From assembly GCF_022539315.1 (NCBI RefSeq), contig NC_066317.1, positions 65,009,179 to 65,073,178 of the forward strand: a stretch of DNA of 64,000 bases. Reading direction: 5' to 3'. Within the stretch, counting starts at the first letter, position 1, and every line of letters begins with the position of its first letter. Positions 35,099 through 46,866 of this stretch are shown here, piece by piece. Below the pieces are notes generated by a model that did no database searches, was not told where the DNA came from, and worked only from the letters and a program-made list of their open reading frames with translations. This stretch comes from Serinus canaria. Taxonomy: Eukaryota > Chordata > Aves > Passeriformes > Fringillidae. The position numbers and the translations under genes are program-made.

Positions 35099-38000
35099 CT
35101 ATTTACAGAATTAGGTTTTTTTGATGTCTTATTGTGATCTGCTTGTTGCAAGAGTTTTTTTCCTCTCCTGAAATAGCCAATAGTTTCTTAGATTAAACCT
35201 GTGAGACTTTAGAATATTTTTTTTTGATATTTTTTGCTAACAAAATGGCCTAAGTGTATATTTTTCAGCAAACCACCCAGCTTGTTCAACTCTTTACTTT
35301 ATAACAGACTTCTGGCCTTTGTTGTGCTAAAATCAATTATGATTCACACTAATGACATGGCAGACATTTTTAAAAGTGTAAAATTTAATGTATTTATAAG
35401 GCTATCTGCATTCAGGCCCTTTGTAGAAACATGGGTGTGAGAATCCAGTCTGAAGTATATTTTCCCCTGAATCTTATCAGGATCTCAGACATAAAATTCC
35501 TTCATTTCTACTGGGACTTCTTGCTGCTCTCCCACATTCCCTGGAATCATTTCCCAGCAGTTCAGAAATAAGGTACCATTTCCTGCAAAACTGACCTTGG
35601 TAAAAAATATCTTTTGAGAAAAAATTAATTGCTTATCCCTGATGAACTCCCTGGTCTGAACATTCATTGCCTTTAGGCAGTGGGAGGATTGTGGAAGGAA
35701 AGTATCAGCTGTTGGTTGCAGCTGAACATGCTATGCCTGAAATAAAACACCGAGGGAAGATTTCTTTCTGCTTCCTCACTGGGGAGGAGAAGTTTTTGAG
35801 AAGGCTGAAGACAATACTGAGATTAGGCTGCTGTTGTTTCAGCTCATGACAGATGTTGAAGCTTTGGCTGAGAGCCCATTGACAGGACCAGATGTTTCAG
35901 TCCTGCACTTCCTTTGCAATGGGAAATAATAAAAACTGAGCCTTGCAAACGAAACGGGACTTTGCTGCTTTAATTCATTTGTTGTGTCGTTGTGATTCAT
36001 ATCATTAGAAAACCTCCCTGCCAGAGGGTCAGACAGCAAAACAGGAGCTCATGAGGGAGCTGCTAATGGGGTTTCACAGGTGCCCTCTCATCTTGTTTTC
36101 AGTTCTCCAATGTCATCTTTAGTAGCTCTCACCCTGAGAAACCTATGGGAATCTATCAATTTTCCAAAGGTAATTGCTTTCTGGGAGTTCATTTGGTGTG
36201 GTGTGTGACCCTTCCATTTTATAGACCAGTCTAGAAGAGCTCACAGAGGACTGGAATTCAAAGCACAATGCTCAGAGAAGCTCTGGGCTCAGAGCTCTGC
36301 CCTGGGTGTGATGAGGAACATCACTGTGCTGTCTGGGTGACCTGGGTCACTCTTCACAGGTTTTAGCTACCAGAGCATCCTCTGTGCACAGTGCAGAGAA
36401 AGGCCTCCAGGTGGGACTTAGATGTTTTTTGTAGGGAAATCCTCTTTTGGAAGTGTCTGCATCTGTGTTGGCTGTGTAAAGAGTGTGGGCAGCTCAGAGC
36501 AAAACCACAGAGTGGGATGAACTCAACTCTTCTCAACAAAACACAATCATTCTTTTCTCCCCTGTTCTGCCCTGCACCTGAATATAAATAGCTTTCTTCC
36601 TCTGGCAGACTGTGCTTTCTCACACTGGATTTCTCCATTAAGTGACCTCGAGTATAAGAAGTTGTGCAGTGGATTTAAGCACCTTTCTTTCAAGCACAAC
36701 CAAACCAAGGAGGTACCTAAGACGGTTGGAAACAGAGTTGGCGGTGCAAAAATCCCGTAATTTCTCCCTCAGAGCAATGTTTGTAATTTGTCATGACTTC
36801 CTGAGCTTTGTTGAAGCTACAACTAGAAAGAGCCATCACAAGCACCTGGTTGGATCCCTCTGCTCTCAGTTTTACCCAGAGGCTTTTGCTCTGAAACATT
36901 TCCCTGCTGGGAGCATCAGCAATGCTGCTTCCAGAACCTTGGTCCCACCAGCCTGAGCCTGTCTGTGATCACCAGTGCTGATGCTCTCCACAAATCCATA
37001 AATTCAGCACAAAAACCTTGTGCACCCTGGAGCAATAGCAGCAAAAGCAACAGAGATGGGGCCCTTGTGAATAACTGAAAGGTAACATAAAAGGAACAGA
37101 TGACAGAAACTTCATACTTTGCAGGAGGCAAGTAAATTCCCTTTAAAAAAAGTCAACATTGGCCACTAGATGAAATTATATATATTGCTTTATCTCTGCA
37201 AAAGACGACTTGTATTTTTCTTTGATGTTTTAATTACCCATATGTAGTTTCACCTCTATTTCACTATGTAGTAAAACCATCTTAGCAGCAATACATTCCT
37301 TAGAAAGCCAAACTTTTGCAGGTTGTATTCTCATAACAGAATAAAAAATTACAGCATTTCACTCCTATTAAAAATAGTTAGAAATACATATCTATTTCAT
37401 GAAGTCAGTTAATATGCTAAAAATATGGCTCAGAATATCCAAATTGCTGAAGTTTTGAAATAGAGGCAATAAAATGTAACAGATTTGAAGGAGGGAAAAA
37501 GCTGTAAATGAAAACCAGAGAAGAAGGCCTGCAGTAGGAGTATATGAGCACCCCCAAAGCCAAACTCTGGCAAATGTTAACAGTTCAGTCTAACAGGCTT
37601 ATTCAGTCTCTTGTGATCCTGAGTTCAGTAGCTGAGATGAGTTATTGGAGGGTATGCTCTGATTAGGGTCTGGTTTGTGGCAGATATGAAGAATGGGATT
37701 TCTAGCAGCCCTTTATCTCCCTTCCCTGAAAACCTTCAGCTGGCTTCAGTAGCTGCAGTGTTCAGTGGAGACTGAGGCTTTTGCTGTCTGCACATATTTG
37801 GTCACAATGGATATTTTTAAGGTGAGGATGCTAAGGACAATCAGTTATTGAGGCTTTGGAGCTCCCCTATTCTACATATAACAGGGGGACAGGTTCACAT
37901 TAAATACAGAAAATAGTCCTTATGGTAAAAGGAGGGTGGGATGCAAATTCTTCAATTAGCTCTGTGTGTGATGATCATATCACTCATTTTATTTGCCTGA

Positions 38001-39495
38001 TTTCCTGAACACTTATTTCTGCTTGGAATTTGCTTGAGGGACATTCAGATTCTCTGTGGCATCCCATGAGGTCCAGTGACAAGTAACACATTGGAAGAGG
38101 GCTTTTCTCTTGGATGTGAACACAGGGGCCCACAAACAGGAGCAATTTGGTTGTGTAAAGGTTATATTGTGTCCAGCATTTTAGGCACTATCATAATAAA
38201 AATTAAATAATAATAATAACAATCAGCAGTGCACAGTTTGGTAATCAGCATTGCAAATTTCCTGGGGAATTTTGGGGAAGGAGGGTGGAGAACAGAGATT
38301 GATCAGCCTTGCAGTTATGTATTTTAAGGGGAAAAGGATCCAGATTTGTTTCTCCTCTGTCCTTTGTCATGGCAGAGCCATCATATTAGACTGAGTAATT
38401 CCAAACACATCCAAGTGCCTTGTTTCCATGAAGATTGCAACATCTGGGGGACTCTTCAGGAGCTGGGAACCCACCATTTACTTTTGCAATTCTTTTCCTC
38501 AGACTCACCCACTCTGTTCAATAATTGTGACGTATTTCTTGTTGGGATGTCTTTAACTTTCAGTCATTCCGTGCTGTTAAAAACTCTTTTGATATCTGAT
38601 ATATACTGTCTTTGAAGAAAAAGTGTAGTCTTTTTGACACTGAAATCACATCCTCCCCTTGATCTTTTTGAGGACTTCAGAAGAGTGAGTGTCTGACATT
38701 TCTCTGCAAGGCACATTTTCACAGCTCTCCAACCTTCAAGACTTGTATGTGCATCTATGCTCTGAATTTTTGTGAGTGTGGTATTGAAAACATATGCCCA
38801 AGATTTGGTATTACATTTTGTACAATCATTGTTTTTCTGTACATGCATATGTAGAAAAATAGGAAGCTAAGATGCAATATGTGTTAGGGACATGAAGACA
38901 AAAGGAACATCTTTGTGCCTATTGTACATCAACTCTTTAATCTTTGAAGAATTTTTTCCCCACCTAAATTTTGTAGCACTGGATAAAAAGGCATCAGGCA
39001 CTGTTCATTTTTAAAGAAATAAGGAAAGCAATACTTTTGTCACATTCTTTTCCCACAAAAGTTTTGATGTTTTATGACTCGCATCTTTCCACTCTTTTTT
39101 CCCCCAAGCAATTTGCTTAAATGATGTTTTGGCAGCTTGTGGTATAATCAATGTTTTATTCAGATGGCTGACAAACAGTTGGGAGAAAATGGGCCACTGT
39201 GAAATATTTTACATGGTAATGTTTTCCTGAAGAGCTGGGCACTTGCCTGCTGGAATCCTCTGCCATTCCCAGGAGAAGACCACAGAAACAGGAGTCAGAC
39301 TGCTGATTAAGCAACATTTAAATAAGAGAAGTAAAATCCTCACATTTTTGCCTTGCATTTCAAAGAAATAAAGAAGGCCATAAAACTGTCCTCATGGCAG
39401 TGAGCTAACCCCATGTGTGAGAACATTACACTGTTTCTTACAATTCAGGTTAGAACATTACTGAAAATTGCAAAGCCATTTACATCCTGTCTGGT
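35099..39495. other. Unique sequence, no gene seen
   Basis: Over 4 kb with no recognised interspersed repeat or RNA gene. A short AAT run lies near 38200-38220. Open frames reach about 104 codons (36642-36956 plus) and overlap opposite-strand frames. No recognisable domain is present. Confidence 0.55.
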
Positions 39496-39519
39496 AAAAA
39501 AAAAAAAAAAAAAGAAAAA
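39496..39519. repeat. Poly(A) tract
   Basis: Eighteen A, then GAAAAAG. No retroposed body is recognisable to its left. Confidence 0.9.
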
Positions 39520-42500
39520 GCTGCATTTTTCAACTTGATGTAATCCAAAACATTCCAAACCACAGACAAATAAAATGGCAACACTGACAAGCATTTGCTC
39601 ACAGTGTCACTGGGACATCATTGATGATTTAACTGCAGCTAGAAGTGATTAAGTATGCTGCTTCTAATAGTTTCTCAGAGTATGGTGGCTCTATAATATT
39701 GCACACAGGGACATTTCAGCATGAGTAAAATCTTATCCCTACCAAGAGCATGTCAAGGTGAAAGTGATTTTTTTCTATACAGAGCCATAAGAGATGTGAT
39801 TCTCCTTGGCAAACAGGAGCAGCAAGACTGAGTGGGAGATGTGACTTTAATTCCATTAAACACTTTAATTAGACAGACCCTGGAATGCTGTGTCTGTACT
39901 ATCCATGTTTAAGTAGAGATATTAGGAGATGGGAAAGAGGTCAAGGGGAAAAAATAGAAAAGGTTTTATTGCAGCAAAATGTTATTCACAGCCAAAGAAA
40001 ATAATTTGTAATGAGAGATTTATGAAGCAAGTTCTTAGGTTATCAGGAGAAGTCTGAAAACAAAGGTCAAGAGATGAAGTAATTTCAGTCTCTATGTTCT
40101 TTCACACAGAAAACTACTGAGACCAATCATTCTTCCACTCTTATGGACAGAAGCATGGCCCAGTTGAAGCCAGACATATTTTTACAGAAGGACAATTAAC
40201 CCTTGTGAAAATTTCCCATGCAAAATGACTGTTTTCTCCACCTCCTGCCATTCCTGGGAAGTGACTGAAGCCAGTGCCTGCAGGAAGACCTGCAGTGAGC
40301 AAAGACATCACTGGACCCACCTGTGGGACAGGAGAGCAAGTGTCTGTGTCATGTGGACACACTGATGCAACAGTGTTCTGCTCTCAAAGCTCACCAATGA
40401 AAAATGAACTGCAGACTTACTTCCTCTGCAGAGATCCAACACTTTCAAGTCATGAGGGTGACTCCAATGTGGTGGTCAAACCCAGGACAGGTCTAGGTCC
40501 TTTCCCTTTTGGGAGGAGTTGCCTGCGTCTGTCATCACTGCAATGGAATCTAACATTGTAATATGGAGACCAAACAAATCTCAAGAGAACTTTTCTGAAT
40601 GCAAAACTTACACATGTATCCCACTCCTTCATGTATTTATGGATTAACTTCAACATGGGGCAAAGGTGCTACATTTCATTTGTCACCTCTTTTTCAAGAG
40701 CAGTCCCCACACCCAAGGAATATGACTTAATTCTTGACCTAAGGACTTCTGCAGTGGCTGAGGCAATGGAAGAGAGAAATCCATAATGACCTGTTTGTTC
40801 AGTAGAAGAACAGTAGTTTCTTTCTGTCTGCAACAGAAACAGAAAATCTTTGTAAGTATACACGTATACAAGGCAACTGCTTCCAACCAAACAGCTTGAG
40901 TGCCAATATTTGGAGATGGGACACAGGGCTGCCTTTTATTAGTCTGGTGAAACACCAGTGCAGCTCCTAAATAAGACTGTTATTTTGGCTGTGAGATCTA
41001 ACCAGCGCAATAAATACCATACTCATCCAATTTCTACATGTGAATAGGGAGTAGCTATAGCTCAGAAGGAAAACATCCATGCAAATGGCTGAACTTTGCA
41101 AGTGCCTATTTTATTTAAATATTTATAGTACTTTGAAAAGTGTTGGGCCAGTGTCACACAAGCAGTTTTCCATGTGTCTGCCTGGGATGTTTCTAGACTT
41201 CACAATGTCAAGCAAACAAAGAACACTGAAAACTAGATCCTTATTCACTTTCCCCTCTGCTGGAAAAAAATTAAGTAATATGAAGCAGACTTTTAAATGA
41301 CAGATGAGATCTTCTCAAGGGAACTGTAATAGCTCCTTTTCCATGTTCCAGTCTGAGATCAACAGAAGCTTCTTGGCTGTAGAAGAACACATTGCTTGTA
41401 CCACAAGCACACCAGGAAGATAACAAAATGTGCAGCTGCTAAAGTTGGATTTTCAAATTAAAAGGTAAGACAAGCTGTTTGGAGAGGAGTGCTTACACAC
41501 CCAGGTGTGTTTCATGGATGAGAACTGAGGCACTGAGAATGGTTTGTCCCAGGTGATGGCAAAAGGCTGTGACCAGTCTGGGGTGCAAACACAAACCAGA
41601 GCTGGGTGCCTGCAGTGTGGGCCTCGTGGGCTTCTAGCCTTGTCTCCCTGCAGGCTCCACCTGTGAATGTGTGAAAGTGTTGTTCGGGTTTGTTGGGTAA
41701 GGTCTGTCATTCTCCTCTCCTCCTCTCATCCCACCCCACCACTGGAGGTGGGCAGCTCACCCAGTGTGAGGGATGAAGGTAGACCCCATCCAGTGCCTCC
41801 TCTGAAGATGATATTTAGCATTTGCTGGGTCCCAAATCCCAGGGTGCCCATGGTGCAGTACTGTACACCGTGGAGCTCCAGGGCAGGAGAAGGTTTGTAT
41901 GGATCCACACAGAGTTAGCACTGACTGTGCCTTGCCCAGCTGTGCTGGTATGACTCTGAGAAATGGTTGGGACAAGTCATGTGAGCACTGTGGAGAGATG
42001 TCCTGGAGCAGGGAGAGCTTGGAGGTGTTGCCTTGTGATCTAGACTGAGTCTGCATTTGCTCTGACGTAGTGTGGAGGAGGGAAAGCACCCAGTTAAATT
42101 GCCTTAAAGCCTCACAAGTCCTTAAAAGGACTCATTTTAATTTGAAATACTTTGTGGAATTAGGACCTGAGCTTTTGATGTTGGCATTCAAACACTGTGC
42201 GCATCGGTGTTATTCATGTGCAGCAATCCTGAGTTTGGGGTGGAAAGTTGAACAAATATATTCTTATTACAAATTTGATATGCACTGCAGCCCACAGCAA
42301 AAACTACACAGCTTGAGAGACTCTTTGAAAATGTGGGCACGTGTGTATAACTTGGCTGAAAGACCATGAAGGTGTTGGTACAATAACTACTATAAATATT
42401 TGAAAGGTGTCAACATCAAGGTCCTGATTTTACACACAGATGTCAGCACAATGTTTCCATTGATTAGCTGTTCTGTAATATAAGCCTGTGTATGGAAAAC

Positions 42501-42636
42501 GTATGCTAAAAAGAGTCTCATACAGATCATGCCAGGATTTCACTTCCCCTGCTTTTGTTGTATCAGTCTGAGCTTACTAAACCCACTGGAAGTTTACAGA
42601 CATTTTTATTGCAAGTTAAAATCAGGAGCTTACTGT
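39520..42636. other. Unique sequence, no gene seen
   Basis: No interspersed repeat is recognised. An acceptor-like TTTTCCATGTTCCAG (ending at 41350) and a donor-like AAAAG|GTAAGA (41464/41465) occur, but every frame between them contains a stop. The tRNA-like phrase TATAGCTCAGAAGG near 41055 lacks a matching B box and fold. Confidence 0.5.
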
Positions 42637-42665
42637 AAAAAAAAAAAAAAAAAAGAAAAGAAAAA
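42637..42665. repeat. Poly(A)-rich tract
   Basis: Eighteen or more A, followed by GAAAAGAAAAA. No associated retroposon body is recognised. Confidence 0.9.
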
Positions 42666-44944
42666 TTTCTGGACTGACTGAGACTCAGAACAAAATCATT
42701 ATTTGGAGACAATATTTCCTGGATAATACTCACTTCTGATTAACAAGTCAGCAAGCAGCTTTAGCTAACCCAACACTATTCAGGATGTGGATCCTGGAGT
42801 CTGTTCTGTCTGGAGAGCTACTTCCATTGTGTAGGTGTGCTCAGACCTCTTAGGAACACTTAGGAATTCCAAATCTTAGTTATTGCTCTTCTTTTTGAGC
42901 TTCATTTGATGCTGTTTGTCTCTGTAACACCCACAGGTACAAAAAGCCACCTGTCACATTTATGGCCAAGGCAGGAACACAGATCAGATCTTCTGAGACT
43001 GGGTTCTTATGTTGCAACTCAACAAACTCAGTTGACACATACTGCCTTATTTGGTGGTGGAAGAGGGTCCTGTTAGTCCCATTAACTTTGTGAAGTTCTC
43101 TGTTTGAGGTGAGCCAAGTGCCCTATCTAATGCTATGGAAACAGGTTTTCAGCTGTGCTCTTAATTATTTTTACCCTGTGATGTCACACATATCCTCACC
43201 ATCAATAAAAAGCATTTTAAATGGAAAACGCTTTGCACATGCTTGTAATTAGTGTTCCCTTTATTAGAAAATGATTGGTTGGAGAAATTTGGTTGAAAAA
43301 GATGCAAAAATTAGTACATTTCATGAAGGGTGGTCTATTATTTGCCTATCAGAAAAAAAATCATTAAAATATCACAAAATAATTAAAACTTTCCATTTGT
43401 ACATTTAGAACTTGATCCCATGTCCTTCTATTGGAACTATCTTCAGATTTCTAATTTTTTTACTTTGTGTACACCTAGCCTTTAAAAGTTGAAATTAAAT
43501 GAAGTTTTCTAAAAAATATTCTGGTCAAAAAGAAAGGTAATTTTTGAGATAATTTTTCACTCATGTAAAATCTTGCAATATTTGAGGGTTTGCTCTGATT
43601 TGGGCAGAAGAATGTCTGGAATTTCCAAACTGCTTCACAAAGTGGAAGTGTGGTGCTTCTGTTTCCATTCTGCTTTATTACAAAATTACTTAGCAAAGCC
43701 CAGAGAGAAGAACCAATGCATTTTTCAGTTTGGTTTCCACTTGAATTGAGCCATGACTGAAGCTGTTCCAGGACAAATTGAAGAGAACTTCATAATAATG
43801 GTTTTAGTTAAGGAAAAAAAAAAAAAAAATTAGAGATTCAAACTTTTTATAAGTTCCATCCCTAAAAGATAAAAAAAAACTCTTACTAGTAATTTTAGTG
43901 CTATCAGTCAACAATTATCTACATCTAGTGCTATGAAACTTTAGAGGAGGTTGAATTAAACTCAGTCAGACAATTTAATCTACTCAGCACTGAAATAAAA
44001 TAGTAAAAAAAAAATTATTTTGGGTTGAGGGTTTTTTTCTTTGTTTTATTTTATCTAACAGTAGTTAATACACCCATAGATTTGTACCCAACAGAAATAG
44101 CATCCAGGTTTTACACATGCAAGGGAAATATTCCATAAAAGCATTTAATTAAGTTGCAAACAGTCCAAGGGTTGTTAATATTTACCCTGTAGAAGATGGG
44201 CTTCCTTTGTTTGCAGACCTTGATGTAAAAATTATTCTGACCTCACTGGGAATAATGGGGGTGATATTTGGTTAATGGTGCTGGCACAGGGACATAACAG
44301 AGGTGCCCTTTTACTGAGCTGGTGCCTGGCAGGGTGACGTGCTGAAGGTGACAGGGTCTGACTTTTCCTGGAGAGCATCAGGCTCTGTGTGAGGAATGAG
44401 GAATCCAGGGACAGCCACAGGCAGATGCTTTGCAGCTGCAGGCTGCAAGCCTGCTTGGATCACGGTAGCAGGCTTGAATTTAATGGACTCTTTTGAGGAA
44501 TGTTATTTGTCTGTTAGCAAGAACATTCTCAGCTGGACTCCAGGTGAGACCATGTTGTGCCACAGCAGAGAAAACCCCAGGTAGGTCCCCAGTGGCCTCT
44601 GTATTTTGAGGTGCAGAAGACAAACTTAATTTGGCATTTTTATGCGTGCTGTGTGTTCTTTCAGGTTGTTTTATTACTCTTGGAAGTGCTTCACCTTCCC
44701 ATAAAAAGCAGAACTCCCTGGGCTTTGTGCACGTGTTGGAGGAGAGCGAGAGCATCACCATCAGGCACTTCTGCAGCCTCCGTGCCCAGCAAGGGGCTCC
44801 TCCCAAAACTGTGAGCTCTCACAGCAAGGGGGACCATGCTCCTGGTCCCACCATGGCCTGGGGGACTGTCCTACCACACTCCTGGGGCTGCTTATTCAGT
44901 GGGGCCCAAGGCAGTGTTGTAGTGCTGCAAATGATGGGTGCACT
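42666..44944. other. Unique sequence, no confirmed gene
   Basis: A further A run lies at 43814-43829. Donor-like CAG|GTGAGA (44543/44544) and CAG|GTAGGT (44580/44581) sites occur within 40 bp in a slightly G/C-richer part, with short open frames and no recognised domain. Confidence 0.5.
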
Positions 44945-45127
44945 CTGAGACGTGTGGAGAGATGGTACCAACCTCTTGTGTTCAGTCCAAAAGAAGCTGA
45001 AGACATTTCCTGATCATCAGAGCAAGAGAATACCTTTCCAATCAAGGTAAAATAGGTAAAACAGTCTGCAAACGAGGCACAAGGGATCGTGGAAGATCTT
45101 GTGCATGGCTTGGACCCGTGTCCAGAG
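44945..45127. repeat. Older direct duplication, copy 1 (about 183 bp)
   Basis: The block starts CTGAGACGTGTGGAGAGATG and ends ACCCGTGTCCAGAGA. It recurs at 46249-46435 in the same orientation with roughly 13 substitutions and a few short indels (about 91% identity by hand alignment). The best conserved parts are the first 60 bp and the last 30 bp. The flanks on both sides differ between copies. Confidence 0.95.
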
Positions 45128-45159
45128 ATGAATGGATAATTCCCTCTTATTTTGTTCAA

Positions 45160-45215
45160 GATGAGGATAAGCAGGTGGATAACCAGGATAACCAGATGAG
45201 GATAACCAGGTGGAT
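45160..45215. repeat. Short tandem repeat, 35-bp period
   Basis: The 21-bp word GATGAGGATAA(G/C)CAGGTGGAT occurs at 45160 and 45195, with GGATAACCAG also repeated between. It lies about 30 bp beyond the end of the 183-bp duplicated block. Confidence 0.88.
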
Positions 45216-46248
45216 GTCTCTGATATGGCTGGATGAAAGGAGAGAAATCTCTGGTGGTAAAGCTGAGATGATTCTACATCTAACCATGGCTGAGTACAAA
45301 CCCAAATGTGGAACTAGCATTTGCTTTGTTGTTTTTTGGGTTAGTTTTTTAAGTTATTTTTAAAGCTGTTGAATGCAGTAATTCCAGTTTTCCTTCTGAA
45401 TCTTCAAGATTGCTTTGTAAATCTCTGCAAACTGCAGCAAGTACAGGTACCAGTCACCATATAATATATGTAGCATTTGCTCCATCAGAATCAGAGCTTA
45501 GCCATTAGGCAACCCAGATCTTAGAAACACTTTCAGAGAAGAATATTAGCCTCTTTCCAAGATTAAATGTGCACTTAAAATGCTGTTTTCAGATGGTATT
45601 TTGTTCTGGGGTTGAACTCCACAGTTAAATGTGGTGTATTCTCTAAATAAGCATAAAGACTGGACAAACTTGTTCCGAGGAGTGATAAATCCTGGCAATA
45701 AATACCATTCCTGAGGAGAAACCAAGACCTTCCTGTACTCCAGAGGAACAGAAATAGCAGGTCACTGGAAAATGTAGAGAAAATACATGGGCTGCCTTGG
45801 GAGAGAGGGGAAGGTGGCCCCTTAAATCCCTTCCTACTCTTTATTTCTGTGACTCATCCAGACCTGCCTGTAATGGGCTGTTGCATCGCCACATTGTTAG
45901 TTTAACTTCTTTGTATCCTGAACAGCCAGTGGGTCTGTAAAAGAAGCTCTTTGTGCCTTCAGTGGGAGAGAATGGCACCAGGGTTGTTCTTGGAACCAGC
46001 CCAGGGAAAGTGTGGGGTGAGGAGGGAGAAGGGAGTAAAAAAACTCCCCAGTAAAGGGAAAAGAAGGAAAAGAAAAAAAAAAGGTGTCTGTTTCACAAAC
46101 CATGACCTTCGGCAGAACTGCCATTTCCTGAGGCTGCACAAAGCGTCCTGTTCTCAGGGCTGGCACGGAGGGATGGAGCCAGACACTGGCAGTGCCCCAG
46201 AGCTGCCTGCCCCGGGCCCCAGGGAAAGGATGAGGGGTCAGTGAGTAC
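45216..46248. other. Unique spacer between the older duplicated blocks
   Basis: No repeat family is recognised. A purine-rich stretch occupies 46030-46085. Open frames of up to about 97 codons have no recognisable domain. Confidence 0.5.
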
Positions 46249-46435
46249 CTGAGATGTGTGGAGAGATGGTACCAACCTCTTGTGTTCAGTCCAAAAGAAG
46301 CTGAAGACCTTTCCTGATCCTAAGAGCAATGAGAACACCCTTCCAGTCAGGTAAATAAGTAGGGAAAACAGTCTGCAAACATGGCACAAGGGATAGTGGA
46401 AGATACTGTGCATGGCTTGGACCCGTGTCCAGAGA
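46249..46435. repeat. Older direct duplication, copy 2 (about 187 bp)
   Basis: Second copy of the block at 44945-45127, about 1.3 kb away. The sequence AGAGATGGTACCAACCTCTT is shared exactly, and TGGCTTGGACCCGTGTCCAG near the right end is also identical. It is followed 160 bp later by a CR1 3' end, while copy 1 is not, so the CR1 does not belong to the duplicated unit. Confidence 0.95.
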
Positions 46436-46594
46436 ATTTCATGGTCCTGCCACTCCACCTGAGCAGTGGTGCTTGGCTTGCTTGGCTGGGAGTGGAAGGA
46501 GGAGCTGCAGTAACCATTGCCTTTCACGTGGCAGCTGGAAAGGGCAGCAGTTCCAGAAGCTGTTTTGTCTTTGAACCATGTTGCAAACTGGCAT

Positions 46595-46866
46595 GGACAG
46601 CAATAGGACCAGGGGATGGTGTGAAGTTGTATCAGGGGAAGGTTTATGTTGGATATCAGGAAAAGCTTCTTCCCCCAGAGGATGCCTGGGCACTGACCAG
46701 GCTCCCCAGGGCTGTGGTCACAAACTGAGGTAGTACAAGAAGTATTTAAATGATACTTTCAGGCACATGGTGGCATTTTTGGGATTTTCCTGTGCAGGGC
46801 AAGGAGTTGGACCCAATGATCCTCTTGTCCCTTCCAGCTTGGGATGTTCTATAGTTCTGGGATTCT
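46595..46866 (+). mobile_element. CR1 LINE 3'-end fragment
   Basis: Forward CR1 order over about 270 bp: GACAGCAATAGGACCAGGGG, GGTTTATGTTGGATATCAGG, AAAAGCTTCTTCCCCCAGAG, CTCCCCAGGGCTGTGGTCAC, GAGTTGGACCCAATGATCCT and the decayed tail TGTTCTATAGTTCTGGGATT. It differs noticeably in wording from the copies at 27.1 and 31.5 kb, suggesting another CR1 subfamily. Confidence 0.95.

Noticed and set aside
41045..41120. tRNA-like A box TATAGCTCAGAAGG
   Set aside because: No B box of the GGTTCRANNCC type at the right distance, and no cloverleaf could be drawn.
23600..41865. Shared word ATGGTGCAGTACTGT at about 23601 and 41850
   Set aside because: Only about 15 bp match, with no extension on either side, so it is treated as chance.
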